Shown in pieces: positions 8,864 to 17,522 of a stretch of 64,000 nt of DNA. The stretch spans positions 62,001 through 126,000 of the forward strand of contig NZ_JOID01000008.1 of the NCBI RefSeq assembly GCF_000719865.1. The letters run 5' to 3'. Below the pieces are notes generated by a model. That model was not told the DNA's origin, did not search any database, and saw only the letters and a program-made list of their open reading frames with translations. Source of the stretch: Streptomyces albus subsp. albus (lineage in GTDB: Bacteria > Actinomycetota > Actinomycetes > Streptomycetales > Streptomycetaceae). Numbering within the stretch: position 1 is the stretch's first letter; every line of letters starts with the position of its first letter. Both the position numbers and the translations under genes were made by a program.

Positions 8864-9775
8864 GTGAGTGATACGAGCGAGATCCGGGTCGGCCGGCGAA
8901 CCCTCACCCTGCACCGTCCGGACAAGGTCCTCTTCCCCGACGACGGCATCACCAAGGCGGACCTCGTCGAGCACTACCGCGCGGTCTCCCGGCGCATGCT
9001 CCCGCACCTCCGCCGGCGGCCGCTCATGATGGTCCGCCACCCCGACGGCATCGACGGCAAGCCGCTGGTCCAGAAGAACATTCCCGGTCACTTCCCCGAC
9101 TGGGTGCACCGCGCCGAGGTCGCCAAGGAGAGCGGCGGCACCGTCACCCACGTGGTCTGCGACGACGCCGCCACCCTCGTTCACCTCGCCGACCAGGCCT
9201 GTATCACCCCGCACCGCTGGCTCTCGCGCGCAGACCGGCCGGACCACCCGGACCGGCTCGTCATCGACCTCGACCCGTCCGAGGGCGCCGGCTTCGAGGA
9301 CGTGCGCTGGGCGGCGCACCGGGTGTGCGAGCTGCTCGACGGACTCGGGCTCCCCACCCTGCTGATGACGACCGGGTCGAGCGGCCTGCACATCGTCGTC
9401 CCGCTGGACCGGCAGGCGGACTTCGGCACCGTACGGGCGTTCGCGCGCCGCGCGGCCGGGCTGCTGGCGGAGCGCCACCCCGACCGGCTCACCACCGAGC
9501 AGCGCAAGGCCGAGCGCAAGGACCGGGTCTATCTGGACGTCCAGCGCAACGGCTACGCGCAGACGGCGGTGGCCCCGTACGCGGTGCGCGCGCTCCCCGG
9601 AGCGCCGGTCGCCACGCCGATAGCCCGCCGGGAACTGGACGACCCGGAACTCCACGCCCGGCGCTGGACGCTGGCCACGATCGGGGAGCGGCTGGCCGCC
9701 GACGACCCGTGGGCCGGGATGCCGCGCCGGGGACGCACGCTGCGGGCGGCGGAGCGGCGGCTCGCCGAGCTGTGA
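8864..9775 (+). CDS. LigD-type polymerase domain protein (archaeo-eukaryotic primase fold)
   Basis: This 303-residue protein corresponds to the stand-alone polymerase domain of the NHEJ protein LigD. It carries VGRRTLTLHRPDKVLFPDDG, the phosphate-binding part around RRPLMMVRHPDG, the metal-binding VIDLDPSEG (two catalytic Asp), TTGSSGLHIVVPL, and the third acidic site in YLDVQRNGYAQT. Ligase and phosphoesterase domains are absent. Such proteins add ribonucleotides or fill gaps during Ku-dependent end joining. No Ku or ligase gene is next to it. The GTG start was chosen because family members begin just before the VGRRT strand; an AAGG element lies immediately upstream. Confidence 0.88.
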   Translation: MSDTSEIRVGRRTLTLHRPDKVLFPDDGITKADLVEHYRAVSRRMLPHLRRRPLMMVRHPDGIDGKPLVQKNIPGHFPDWVHRAEVAKESGGTVTHVVCDDAATLVHLADQACITPHRWLSRADRPDHPDRLVIDLDPSEGAGFEDVRWAAHRVCELLDGLGLPTLLMTTGSSGLHIVVPLDRQADFGTVRAFARRAAGLLAERHPDRLTTEQRKAERKDRVYLDVQRNGYAQTAVAPYAVRALPGAPVATPIARRELDDPELHARRWTLATIGERLAADDPWAGMPRRGRTLRAAERRLAEL

Positions 9776-9776
9776 C

Positions 9777-9909
9777 CGACGCGGGCGCGCGGCCGACGCG
9801 GGCGCGCGGCCGGAAACGACAGCGAGCGGCACCCGCGGACCCGTCTCCGATCCACCGATGCCGCTCAGCCGTCCTGCTCGGCCGTCCTGCTCGGCCGTCC
9901 TGCTCGGCC
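9777..9909. repeat. Two short tandem repeats in an intergenic region
   Basis: Directly after the polymerase stop, a 17-bp unit beginning CGACGCGGGC is present twice in tandem (9777-9793, 9794-9810). Further on, the 13-bp unit GTCCTGCTCGGCC is present three times in tandem and perfect (9871-9909). No gene is seen between 9776 and 9987. Confidence 0.85.
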
Positions 9910-9987
9910 CGCCCCCGCCGGTCGTCCCGGCCGCCTCCGCCGCGTCGGCCGCACGAAACCGCGGGGGTCGCCCTCCTCAGGAGGAGG

Positions 9988-12078
9988 TCAGACGCCGATC
10001 GCGCCGCCGTCCGCGCGCCAGACGCAGACCACCGACGGGCGGACGAGCTTCCCGGGTCCGTCGGGCCACGCCGAGGCGGGGTTCTCGACCGTCGCCCCGT
10101 CCACCTCGCCCGGGTGCTGCACACAGACCAGCACCCGCTTCTCCTGCACGACCGGACCGCAGGTCTCGGCGCCGATCGGCACCGTCAGGAACTGCCGGAC
10201 CTGGCCCTCGTGCCGGCCGCGGTCGGCCACGCCGAAGAGGCCGTCGTGGCTGCCGAGCGCGTTGCCGTCCGTGGAGAGCCACAGGTTGCCGTGCGGGTCG
10301 AAGGTGATGTTGTCCGGGCAGGAGATCGGGCTGACCTCCTCCTTGGGGAAGCCGGCGTAGTAGGTGGCCGGGTCCTCCGGGTCGCCGCAGACCAGGAACA
10401 GCCGCCAGGCGAAGCGTTCCGCCGTCGGGTCGTTGCGGCGCTCGGCCAGTTCCAGCACCTGGCCGTGCTTGTTCTCGTTGCGCGGGTTGGCCTCGTCGGC
10501 GGGCGCCTTGCCCGCCAGACCGCGCTCCTTGTTGTTCGTCAGCGCGACGTAGACGCGGCCGGTGCGCGGGCTGGCCTCGACGTCCTCGGGGCGGTCCATC
10601 TTGGTGGCGCCCATCTTGTCGGCGGCCAGGCGCGTGAAGACGTACACCTCCTCGGCGGTCATGCCCGGCACGTACGAGGTGTCGCCCTCGGCCAGCTTGA
10701 TCCACTCGCCGGAGCCGTCGAACTCGCCGTCCCGGAGCGGCCTGCCGCTGCCGTCGACCTCGCTCGCGGGGCTGTCGCCGGTGAGCTTGGCGACGTAGAG
10801 CGCGCCCTCGTCGAGCAGCGTGAGGTTGTGCTCGCGGGCGGCCCGGCTGTGACCGCGCATCATCCGCTTGCTGGAGACGAACTTGTAGAAGTAGTCGAAC
10901 CGCTCGTCGTCGCCCATGTAGACGACGGGGCGGCCGTCCCGCGTCAGCCGGGGCTGGGCGGCCTCGTGCTTGAAGCGGCCGAGGGCGGTCCGCTTGCGGG
11001 GCGTCGAGTCCGGGTCGTACGGGTCGAGCTCGACGACCCAGCCGAAGCGGTTCGCCTCGTTGGGCTCCCGGCCCAGGTCGAAGCGCCGGTCGAACCGCTC
11101 CCACTTGCGCTCGCTGACCGCGTCGGTGATGCCGTAGCGCTTCAGGCGTGCGACGGTCCGCGGGTCCGTCACGGCCTCGGCGTTGCCGAAGTACTGGTTG
11201 AAGTTCTCCTCGCCGGAGAGGACGGTGCCCCACGGGGTGGTGCCGCCCGCGCAGTTGTTGAGCGTGCCGAGCACCGTGGTGCCCTCCGGGTCCGCGGAGG
11301 TGCGCAGCAGGCGGCTGCCGGCGGCCGGGCCGGTGAGCCGGAACGGCGTGGTGGCGGTGATCCGGCGGTTGAGCCGGTGGCGGGTGACGGGGCTGAGCGC
11401 GCCGCTGCGGCGTTCCTCCTCCACCACGACGACCGACAGGCCGTGCGCGGCCCAGGCGATCTCGACCTGTTCCCGGGCCGGGTTCTCCGGGTCGTAACCG
11501 GCGAACATCAGTTCTTCGTTGGTGTACTCGTGGTTGGCCACCATGACCTGGCGGCACCGCTCGCCGGGCAGGTCCAGCAGGGTCAGATAGTCGTTGTTGT
11601 AACCGAACTGACCGGCCTGGGCCCGGGCCGTCTGCCGGTCCGGGTCGAAGGCCGGCGCCCCGCGCAGGATCGGTTCTCCCCAGCGGATGACGACCTGCTG
11701 CCGGTACCCCTGGGGGACGGTGACGGCGTCGGCGGTGTTCGGCGGGACCGGGGTGAACCGGAGCCCGCGCGCGGCCCGCCCGCCGTGGTGGTGGCCGGAT
11801 CCCCGCGCCGCCGCGGCGGAGGAGGCGTCCAGGGGCGCGGCCTCGGCGCCGGGCGCCTGTCCGAGCAACGACGCCCCGGCCGCCGAGGCGACGGTGACGA
11901 CGGCGCCGGCCCGCAGCATGGACCGGCGCGAGAGGGCACCGGCGATGACGTCGCCCGCGTAGGCGTTGTCACTGGTGTTGGGCACTTCGTGGAAGCAGGC
12001 GTTCCCGCACCGGTAGCGGCAGGTCATCGCCGACCTTCCACCGGGATGCGAGCTGATCAGAGGCAGCAGTCTCCGCAC
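9988..12078 (-). CDS. phoX: Tat-exported alkaline phosphatase, PhoX (DUF839) family
   Basis: The 696-residue product starts with a long N-terminal region (RRLLPLISSHPGGRS, CRYRCGNACFHEVPN) before a twin-arginine signal LSRRSMLRAGAVVTVASAAG at about residue 49. The body has PhoX/DUF839 beta-propeller motifs: VLSGEENFNQYFG, GWVVELDPYD, VYVALTNN and FDPHGNLWLSTDGN. PhoX enzymes are Ca/Fe-dependent secreted phosphomonoesterases that release phosphate from organic esters. The GTG start has GGAGGAG eight bases upstream. A PHO box lies about 115 bp upstream, so PhoP control under phosphate starvation is likely. Substrate range cannot be judged from sequence. Confidence 0.9.
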   Translation of the reverse strand: MRRLLPLISSHPGGRSAMTCRYRCGNACFHEVPNTSDNAYAGDVIAGALSRRSMLRAGAVVTVASAAGASLLGQAPGAEAAPLDASSAAAARGSGHHHGGRAARGLRFTPVPPNTADAVTVPQGYRQQVVIRWGEPILRGAPAFDPDRQTARAQAGQFGYNNDYLTLLDLPGERCRQVMVANHEYTNEELMFAGYDPENPAREQVEIAWAAHGLSVVVVEEERRSGALSPVTRHRLNRRITATTPFRLTGPAAGSRLLRTSADPEGTTVLGTLNNCAGGTTPWGTVLSGEENFNQYFGNAEAVTDPRTVARLKRYGITDAVSERKWERFDRRFDLGREPNEANRFGWVVELDPYDPDSTPRKRTALGRFKHEAAQPRLTRDGRPVVYMGDDERFDYFYKFVSSKRMMRGHSRAAREHNLTLLDEGALYVAKLTGDSPASEVDGSGRPLRDGEFDGSGEWIKLAEGDTSYVPGMTAEEVYVFTRLAADKMGATKMDRPEDVEASPRTGRVYVALTNNKERGLAGKAPADEANPRNENKHGQVLELAERRNDPTAERFAWRLFLVCGDPEDPATYYAGFPKEEVSPISCPDNITFDPHGNLWLSTDGNALGSHDGLFGVADRGRHEGQVRQFLTVPIGAETCGPVVQEKRVLVCVQHPGEVDGATVENPASAWPDGPGKLVRPSVVCVWRADGGAIGV

Positions 12079-12666
12079 GTGATTCTCCTCCGTAGGGGTT
12101 CCTCCGGCACCGGCTCCCGACCGGTTACGACCGGGTACACCGACAGTCTCCGCGCGTTGACGCTAGGGGCGTAGACCCGCGCGCCGGAAACCCCCGGATG
12201 AACCCGGGGTGAAGCACAGGAGACGGTGACGCCTGCACGGCCACCGGTCTGCCGCAAGCCCCGCACCGGCCGGAGCGCGGCGAGATCCGGACAACTGGAC
12301 AACGATCGGCACCGGACCGGCTGTCCGCGAAGACAAGATCTCGCCACACGCGGCGACTTCTGGGACGCTGTCGCAGAGCCGCACGCCCGGCCGGGCCGGC
12401 TCGGCCGAGACGACGCGTGGTGCCGCGCGGCGGAGGCGCGAGGAGCACACGTGATCGACGAACCCCCGACCCCGGTCGTACGGGCCGTTCCCCAGGGCTT
12501 GTTGACCGCGGGGCCGCGGCCGGCGGGCACACCGTTCCGCCCGCCGAGGAGGGCGCCCGCGCCCGGCCGGACCCCTGCTGGCTAGCCTTACATGTCCGTC
12601 CTGGTCAGGGACGAATCCCGCACCTCGGACATTCATCGCACCCGATACTTGTAAAGGGCTTCTCCC
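12079..12666. other. Long intergenic region between divergent phoX and VWA gene
   Basis: This 588-bp stretch has no gene I can support. Its left part holds the phoX promoter and PHO box. Its right end holds the VWA gene's leader with AAAGGG before the ATG. The middle (about 12230-12560) looks featureless to me; its open frames lack family signals and good ribosome sites. Confidence 0.6.
12160..12214 (-). promoter_or_regulatory. PHO box and -10 region of phoX
   Basis: On the minus strand, CTTCACCCCGG (12214-12204) is followed directly by GTTCATCCGGG (12203-12193). These are two 11-bp direct-repeat units of the Streptomyces PhoP consensus GTTCAYYYRGG. A possible -10, TAGCGT (12165-12160), lies 27 nt downstream, so the box would cover or adjoin the -35 site, as expected for activation. 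Confidence 0.8.
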
Positions 12667-14529
12667 ATGGGCATTCGGAGTCTGCTGCGAAACGTGTTCA
12701 GCCGGTCCCGGGCGGGGCGGGAGGAACAGGCACCCCCGGCGGCCGGTGCGGCCGGCGCGACGGACACCGCCGGCCGGGCCGGTGCCGGCGACAGCTCCGG
12801 CACGGCCGTACCGGAGCAGTCCCGGGCGGCCGGGGAACCGGCGCCCGGCGCGGGCTCCGCGTCGGACCGGCCGGACCGCACCGCCGAACCCGCCACCGGC
12901 CCGGCCGGCAGGCCGAAGACGGACGGGGAGTCCGGCGGGATCACCGCCGACCTGATGTCGGCCTTCGACGCCCCCCGGGGTCCCGCGCAGCGGACGGCGG
13001 CGTCCGAGGACGCCAAGGCGGCGCCCGGCGACAAGACCGGGGGCGATTCCGGCGACAAGGCCGGCGGCAAGACCGGTGACGAGACCGCACCCGCCGCCGA
13101 CACCTCGGACACCGCCGCCACCGCCACCACCGCCGACAGCACCGCCACCGCCGCCACGAGCGGCACCGGCCCCGCGGCCGAGGCCAACCGGGCCGCCGAG
13201 GAAGCCATAGCCGAGGCCGGGGCCCTGTCGACGGGTGCCGTTCCGGAGCCCGTCGCCGGCCCGGCCGCCAAGACCGCCGGCTCGCCGGACGCCGCCGGCA
13301 CCGGCAGTGACGACAAGGCCGGACGGAACCTCGCCGCGGAGGGTGCCGCCGAGGCGAAGGCGGAACTCGACGCCGTGGACGCCACGGTCGCCGAACTCTC
13401 GGGCGACGCACCGCCGGAGCCGGTGGCGGACGCCGAGGCCGAGGCCGAGGCGGCCACGGACGGCAAGCCGGCGCCCGGCACCGCGTCCGGAGCCGGAACG
13501 GCCGCCGAGGAGGCCAAGGCGGAGGCCGCGTCGCTCGCGGGCGACAACGACCCCGCCGCGCGCGACGCCGAGCCGGAGCAGGCTCCGGCCGCCGCGGAGC
13601 CCGCCGCGCCCGCCGCGCCCGCCGCCGAGAAGACCACGGCGGCGAAGACGACCACGGCCGCGCGGAAGACGGCCACGAAGAAGACGGCCGCGCCGAAGAA
13701 GGAGGCGGCACCCGCGAAGGAGGCCGCACCGAAGGACGAAGCCGCGCCCGCGAACGAGGCCGCGCCGACGAAGGCGCCCGAGCCGGAGCAGCCCGCGAAG
13801 GAGGGCGCCGCCGGGGCGATTTCGCTGGAGAAGGTCCGGAAGACCGCCCCCGGCCTGGTCAACCTCTACAAGGCCGCCTCCACGGCCCTCGACAAGGAAG
13901 GCCTGGCCGGACAGCGCGCCGCCGTCTACCTCGTCCTGGACCGCTCCGGCTCCATGCGCGGCTACTACAAGGACGGCACCGTCCAGCACCTCGCCGAGCA
14001 GGCCCTCGGCCTCTCCGCCAACCTGGACGACGACGGCACCGTCCCCGTGGTGTTCTTCTCCACCGACATCGACGGCACCGCCGACATCGCCCTGGACGAC
14101 TACAAGGGCCGGATCGAGGCGCTCCACGCGGACCTCGGCCACATGGGCCGGACCAACTACCACCGCGCCATCGAGACCGTCGTGGAGCACTACAAGAAGT
14201 CCGGCTCCACCGCCCCGGCCTTCGTCATCTTCCAGACCGACGGCGCTCCGACCAGCAAGGCGGCCGCCGAGAAGGCGCTGTGCGAGGCGGCGGAGCTGCC
14301 GGTCTTCTGGCAGTTCATCGGCTTCGGCGAGACGGACGCGAAGGGCTTCGACTTCCTCCGAAAGCTGGACACGCTCTCCGTGCCGGAGCGGCGGAAGGCC
14401 GACAACGCGGGCTTCTTCCACGCCGGTCCGGAGCCCAAGAAGCTCACCAACCGCAAGCTGTACGAGCAGTTGCTGGCCGAGTTCCCCACGTGGCTGGCGG
14501 AGGCCCGGGAGAAGGGCATCCTCGGCTGA
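12667..14529 (+). CDS. VWA-domain protein with long H1-like Ala/Lys/Glu/Pro tail
   Basis: In this 620-residue protein about the first 380 residues are low-complexity and Ala/Glu/Thr/Pro-rich. They end in a Lys-rich stretch with [19 protein letters not shown] and [18 protein letters not shown] repeats like histone H1 tails. The C-terminal 230 residues form a von Willebrand A domain: MIDAS motif DRSGSMRG, central [10 protein letters not shown] with the conserved Thr, and [11 protein letters not shown] with the third metal-site Asp. It is of the type found beside tellurium/stress Ter proteins, but no ter genes are nearby. There is no signal peptide or membrane helix, so it is cytosolic. Inferred role: a metal-dependent protein-protein adhesion platform; the tail may bind nucleic acid or another polyanion. 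Confidence 0.85.
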   Translation: MGIRSLLRNVFSRSRAGREEQAPPAAGAAGATDTAGRAGAGDSSGTAVPEQSRAAGEPAPGAGSASDRPDRTAEPATGPAGRPKTDGESGGITADLMSAFDAPRGPAQRTAASEDAKAAPGDKTGGDSGDKAGGKTGDETAPAADTSDTAATATTADSTATAATSGTGPAAEANRAAEEAIAEAGALSTGAVPEPVAGPAAKTAGSPDAAGTGSDDKAGRNLAAEGAAEAKAELDAVDATVAELSGDAPPEPVADAEAEAEAATDGKPAPGTASGAGTAAEEAKAEAASLAGDNDPAARDAEPEQAPAAAEPAAPAAPAAEKTTAAKTTTAARKTATKKTAAPKKEAAPAKEAAPKDEAAPANEAAPTKAPEPEQPAKEGAAGAISLEKVRKTAPGLVNLYKAASTALDKEGLAGQRAAVYLVLDRSGSMRGYYKDGTVQHLAEQALGLSANLDDDGTVPVVFFSTDIDGTADIALDDYKGRIEALHADLGHMGRTNYHRAIETVVEHYKKSGSTAPAFVIFQTDGAPTSKAAAEKALCEAAELPVFWQFIGFGETDAKGFDFLRKLDTLSVPERRKADNAGFFHAGPEPKKLTNRKLYEQLLAEFPTWLAEAREKGILG

Positions 14530-14540
14530 CGGACGTCCCG

Positions 14541-14572
14541 CGGCCCGTGGGTGAACACCCGCGGACGGGCCG
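14541..14572 (+). terminator. Inner hairpin after VWA gene
   Basis: CGGCCCGT pairs with ACGGGCCG, and the enclosed loop can itself fold as GGGTG-AA-CACCC. It lies 11 bp past the stop codon and is the first of two hairpins in tandem. Confidence 0.55.
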
Positions 14573-14585
14573 TGGACACGACACC

Positions 14586-14627
14586 GGGCGCGGCCCGGCC
14601 GGCTCCCCCGCCGGCCGGGCCGCGCCC
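14586..14627 (+). terminator. Strong hairpin, perfect 18-bp stem
   Basis: Arms at 14586-14603 and 14610-14627 are perfectly complementary over 18 bp (GGGCGCGGCC... against ...GGCCGCGCCC) with a 6-nt TCCCCC loop. It is a good terminator for the VWA gene and may also stop transcripts from the right. Confidence 0.75.
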
Positions 14628-14639
14628 GTCCCGTTCCCT

Positions 14640-14930
14640 CCGGCCGTGCTGCCGGCACCGGTATCCCTTGCCGGTCTCCGGTGCCGGTGCCGGCCCCGGG
14701 TGCCGATCCCGGGTGCCGATCCCAGTACCGGTCCGGTGCCGGTCCCGGTGCCAGGCCCGTCCCGGGGTCGGTCCCGGTCCTGGTGCCGGTCTCCGGTGCC
14801 GGTGCCGATCCCGGTCCAGGTCTCGGGGTCAGTGCCGGTTCTGGTCCCGGTGCCGGTCCCGGTCACAGATCCCGGGCCGGGGCCGGTTCTGGTGCCGGTC
14901 TCCGGTGCCGGCAGCGTCCCCCGGCCGCGT
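14640..14930. repeat. Degenerate GGTGCCGGT repeat tract
   Basis: The roughly 290-bp tract is built from imperfect short units of the form GGTGCCGGTCCC and GGTGCCGATCCC in direct orientation. Long open frames across it encode only Gly/Pro/Val/Arg repeats and have no family signal, so I treat it as non-coding. It lies between the VWA terminator and the 3' end of the flotillin gene; the rest of 14628-15035 holds nothing else I recognise. Confidence 0.7.
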
Positions 14931-15035
14931 CCACGTGCTCGGCGGTCCTCAGCGCCGCGCCCGGTTATTCCCGTGACTCCGCAGAGCCTTGGGATCCCCG
15001 GGCGCGGCTGTCCGCAGGGCGGCGGAGCCGCCGTT

Positions 15036-16538
15036 TCAGCCGGTGACCTCGATCCGCTCCGCCCCCGGCCTGCCGCCCACGCCGCCGGATCCGGCCGGTC
15101 CGGTGGCACCGGCGGCCCCGGCGTCCGCCGAACCCTCCGTGCCCGCCCCGGCCGCACCGCCCGCGCCGCCCGCGCCGCCGGCCAGCCGGGAGAGCATCGC
15201 GGCGAGGTCGATCCCGGTGGTGGAGCCCAGCAGTTCCATGCCCTGGGCGACGTTGTCCGCCACCGCGCGCGGCAGCTTCCCGGCCCCGTCCGTGGAGATC
15301 ACGGTCAGCTTGTCGATCGCCGCCATCGGCTCCGCCGCCTTCGCGACGACCTGCGGCAGCACCTCGACGAGCATCTGCAGCACGGCCGCGTCGCCGTACC
15401 GCTCGAAGGCGTCGGCCTTCTTGTGCATCGCCTCGGCCTCGGCGGCGCCGTGCGCGGCGACCGCCGCGGCCTCCGCCTCGCCCTCCAGCCGCACCGCCTC
15501 GGCCAGCGCCGCGCGCCGCTGCTTCTCGCCCTCACCGGTGAGCCGCGACTCCTCGGCCTGCGCCTCGGCCTGCTTCACACGCGCCACCCGGTGCGCCTCC
15601 GCCTCCTGTTCGGCCCGGTACCGTTCGGCGTCGGCCGGCTTGCGGATCTCCGTGTCGAGCTGACGGTCCTTGAGCGCCGCCTGCCGCTCGGCGACCTTCT
15701 CCTGCTCCGACAGCACCTCCTGCTGGCGCGCGGCCTCGGCCAGCGGTCCGGCCGCCGCGGCGCGGGCGGCCGCCGCGTCCGTCTCCGCCTTGATCTCGGC
15801 CTGGCGGAGCGCCAGCACCCGCTGCGCTACGGCGATCTCCTCCTCGGCCCGCAGCCGCGCCTGCTCGGCGATGCGGCGCGCGTCGGCCTCGGCCGTGTCG
15901 GCCTCCTGCCGGGCGCGGGCGGCCTCGGGCCGGCCGAGGTCCTGCAGATAGCTGCCCTCGGCGGAGATGTCCTGGATCTGGAAGGTGTCGAGGACGAGCC
16001 CCTGACCGGAGAGACTGGCCTCGGCCTCCTCCGCGACCTGCCCGGCGAACGCCGCCCGGTCCCGGATGACGTCCTCCACGGACATCCGGCCGACGATCGA
16101 GCGCAGGGCGCCGGACAGCACCTCCTGGGTGAAGCCGACCACCCCGTCCTGCTGCTGCAGGAACCGCTGGGCGGCGGCGCGGATCGCGTCCTCGTCCCCG
16201 CCGACCTTGACGATGGCGACCCCGTCCAGGTCCACCTTGACGCCGCGCAGCGTCACCGCGCCGCGCACGGCCACCGGGATGTGCCGGCTGGACAGGTCCA
16301 TCACATGGCGCTGCTGGACGAACGGCACCACGAAGACGCCGCCGCCGACCACGACCTTCTGGCCGCTGGTGTCATAACTGACGCGGCTGGTCACCGCGTC
16401 GACGGACTTCTTGCCCCGGCGTCCGGTGATGATGAAGGCCTCGTTCGGCCCGGCCACCTTGTAGCGGGAGACGACGATGACGGCCAGAAGAACAAGGAGT
16501 ACGGCGACTCCGACCACGGCGACGAGCACTGGGCTCAT
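15036..16538 (-). CDS. Flotillin-like SPFH/band 7 protein
   Basis: The 500-residue protein has one N-terminal membrane anchor (SPVLVAVVGVAVLLVLLAVIVV), then an SPFH domain (KVAGPNEAFIITGRRG ... GLVLDTFQIQDIS). A long Ala/Glu/Arg heptad coiled coil (about residues 220-395) follows, with EAEA-type repeats. The C-terminal region has TGAGKLPRAVADNVAQG-like flotillin features and a Gly/Ala-rich end. Flotillins organise functional membrane microdomains. The NfeD-like gene lies immediately upstream on the same strand, the classic NfeD-flotillin pair. The ATG with AGAGGCAGGA upstream was preferred to an ATG eight codons earlier. Likely co-transcribed with NfeD. Confidence 0.93.
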   Translation of the reverse strand: MSPVLVAVVGVAVLLVLLAVIVVSRYKVAGPNEAFIITGRRGKKSVDAVTSRVSYDTSGQKVVVGGGVFVVPFVQQRHVMDLSSRHIPVAVRGAVTLRGVKVDLDGVAIVKVGGDEDAIRAAAQRFLQQQDGVVGFTQEVLSGALRSIVGRMSVEDVIRDRAAFAGQVAEEAEASLSGQGLVLDTFQIQDISAEGSYLQDLGRPEAARARQEADTAEADARRIAEQARLRAEEEIAVAQRVLALRQAEIKAETDAAAARAAAAGPLAEAARQQEVLSEQEKVAERQAALKDRQLDTEIRKPADAERYRAEQEAEAHRVARVKQAEAQAEESRLTGEGEKQRRAALAEAVRLEGEAEAAAVAAHGAAEAEAMHKKADAFERYGDAAVLQMLVEVLPQVVAKAAEPMAAIDKLTVISTDGAGKLPRAVADNVAQGMELLGSTTGIDLAAMLSRLAGGAGGAGGAAGAGTEGSADAGAAGATGPAGSGGVGGRPGAERIEVTG

Positions 16539-16708
16539 GGGGTCCTGCCTCTCTGCGGACAACCGGACGAATCACAACAGCGGGAGCCCCCGGGGCCGGG
16601 TCGCCCGTCCCCCGTGGACGTACGAACCGGCGGCCCGCGGGCGGCGGGGCATGCGGCAGGGCCGGGGTGTTCCACCGGCCCGGCGGGCCGACGGGGGCAA
16701 GGGGACCG

Positions 16709-17206
16709 CTAGCGCTCCACGGCCCGCACCTCGACCGCCGTGCTGGACAGCGCGGCCGTCACCCAGATCTCCTCCCCGAGCGGCTGGGCCACCTCGCTCC
16801 GCGCCGCGTACTTGACGGGCTGACCGCCGGCCCGGAGCAGCACCTCTCCGTAGCCGCCCGGCGGAATGGGCGTGACCACCGAACCCGGGGTGCCGACGAG
16901 ATCCGCGGAGCGGAGTGTCGGCGCGGTCTGGTCCCGCATCAGCGCCCGGCTCAGCCGGAGCACGAGCCAGGCCGTGCCCAGCCCGGCGGCCGTGCCCGCG
17001 GCGGTCGCGACACCGGGCCCGGCCCCCGTGGTGCCGAGCGTGATGGCGCCGCCGAAGCCGAGCATCGAGACGAACCCGGCCAGGGCCGGCAGCGAGACCA
17101 TCCCCCCGAAGGCCCCGTCCAGCACCCCGTCCAGCACGCCGTCGAAGACGAACGCGAGGACCAGCAGCACCAGCCCCGCCGTGCCGAGTCCCAGAAACCA
17201 CGCCAT
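16709..17206 (-). CDS. NfeD-like membrane protein
   Basis: This 165-residue protein has three hydrophobic segments: GLGTAGLVLLVLAFVF, SLPALAGFVSMLGFGGAIT, and the GPGVATAAGTAAGLGTAWLV region. A C-terminal OB-fold domain of the NfeD type follows (LVGTPGSVVTPIPPGGYGEVLL, EIWVTAAL). NfeD proteins partner flotillins; the short form without the ClpP-like protease domain is present here. It is the first gene of a two-gene unit, with a 170-bp gap to the flotillin gene. The start has GAGAGGGGGG five bases upstream. Inferred role: membrane microdomain assembly or scaffolding. Confidence 0.88.
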   Translation of the reverse strand: MAWFLGLGTAGLVLLVLAFVFDGVLDGVLDGAFGGMVSLPALAGFVSMLGFGGAITLGTTGAGPGVATAAGTAAGLGTAWLVLRLSRALMRDQTAPTLRSADLVGTPGSVVTPIPPGGYGEVLLRAGGQPVKYAARSEVAQPLGEEIWVTAALSSTAVEVRAVER

Positions 17207-17522
17207 CCGGCCCCCCTCTCCGCGCGGGGAGCGGGCCCGCGCCGGCCCCGCGCTTACCGCGTTCCGGGCAGTCTGGCAGCCGGGCGGCACCGAGCACACT
17301 GCCGGATTCCGGCAATCTTCACGCCTTCCTGATGCCGGAGAACGGCCCCGGACCGCACCGTGACACCCCGGGCGCCCCTCCCGGCCCCTGCCCCGCCCCG
17401 CGCCCCCGTCCGCCCACCGGATAACCGGACGGGTGGCGCCACCCGCTCCGATACGATATTGACCGCCCGCAGAACCCTCTCCATCACTCCGCGCATCCAC
17501 CTGCTACCCGGGAGCAGCCGCA
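17207..17522. other. Divergent promoter region, NfeD and metG
   Basis: These 316 bp contain no gene. Near the metG side, the perfect 16-bp palindrome CGGGTGGCGCCACCCG (17430-17445) lies just before a possible -10, TACGAT (17452-17457). Nothing resembling a T-box or SAM riboswitch was recognised before metG. Confidence 0.65.
17430..17457 (+). promoter_or_regulatory. Palindrome at the metG promoter
   Basis: CGGGTGGCGCCACCCG is perfectly self-complementary and occupies the -35 position relative to TACGAT. It could be an operator for metG or a cruciform without function. No regulator is assigned. Confidence 0.45.

Noticed and set aside
9871..9909. CRISPR or origin iterons
   Set aside because: Three 13-bp GC-rich copies in direct contact have no spacers, AT-rich zone or replication gene nearby.
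12226..12585. Open frame in the phoX-VWA intergenic region
   Set aside because: Composition is Arg/Pro/Ala, there is no family signal or ribosome site, and it overlaps promoter sequence.
14640..14930. CRISPR array
   Set aside because: Units are 6-12 bp, imperfect and contiguous, with no unique spacers.
17207..17522. T-box or SAM riboswitch before metG
   Set aside because: No T-box, specifier loop or SAM core motif could be recognised; only a DNA palindrome is visible.
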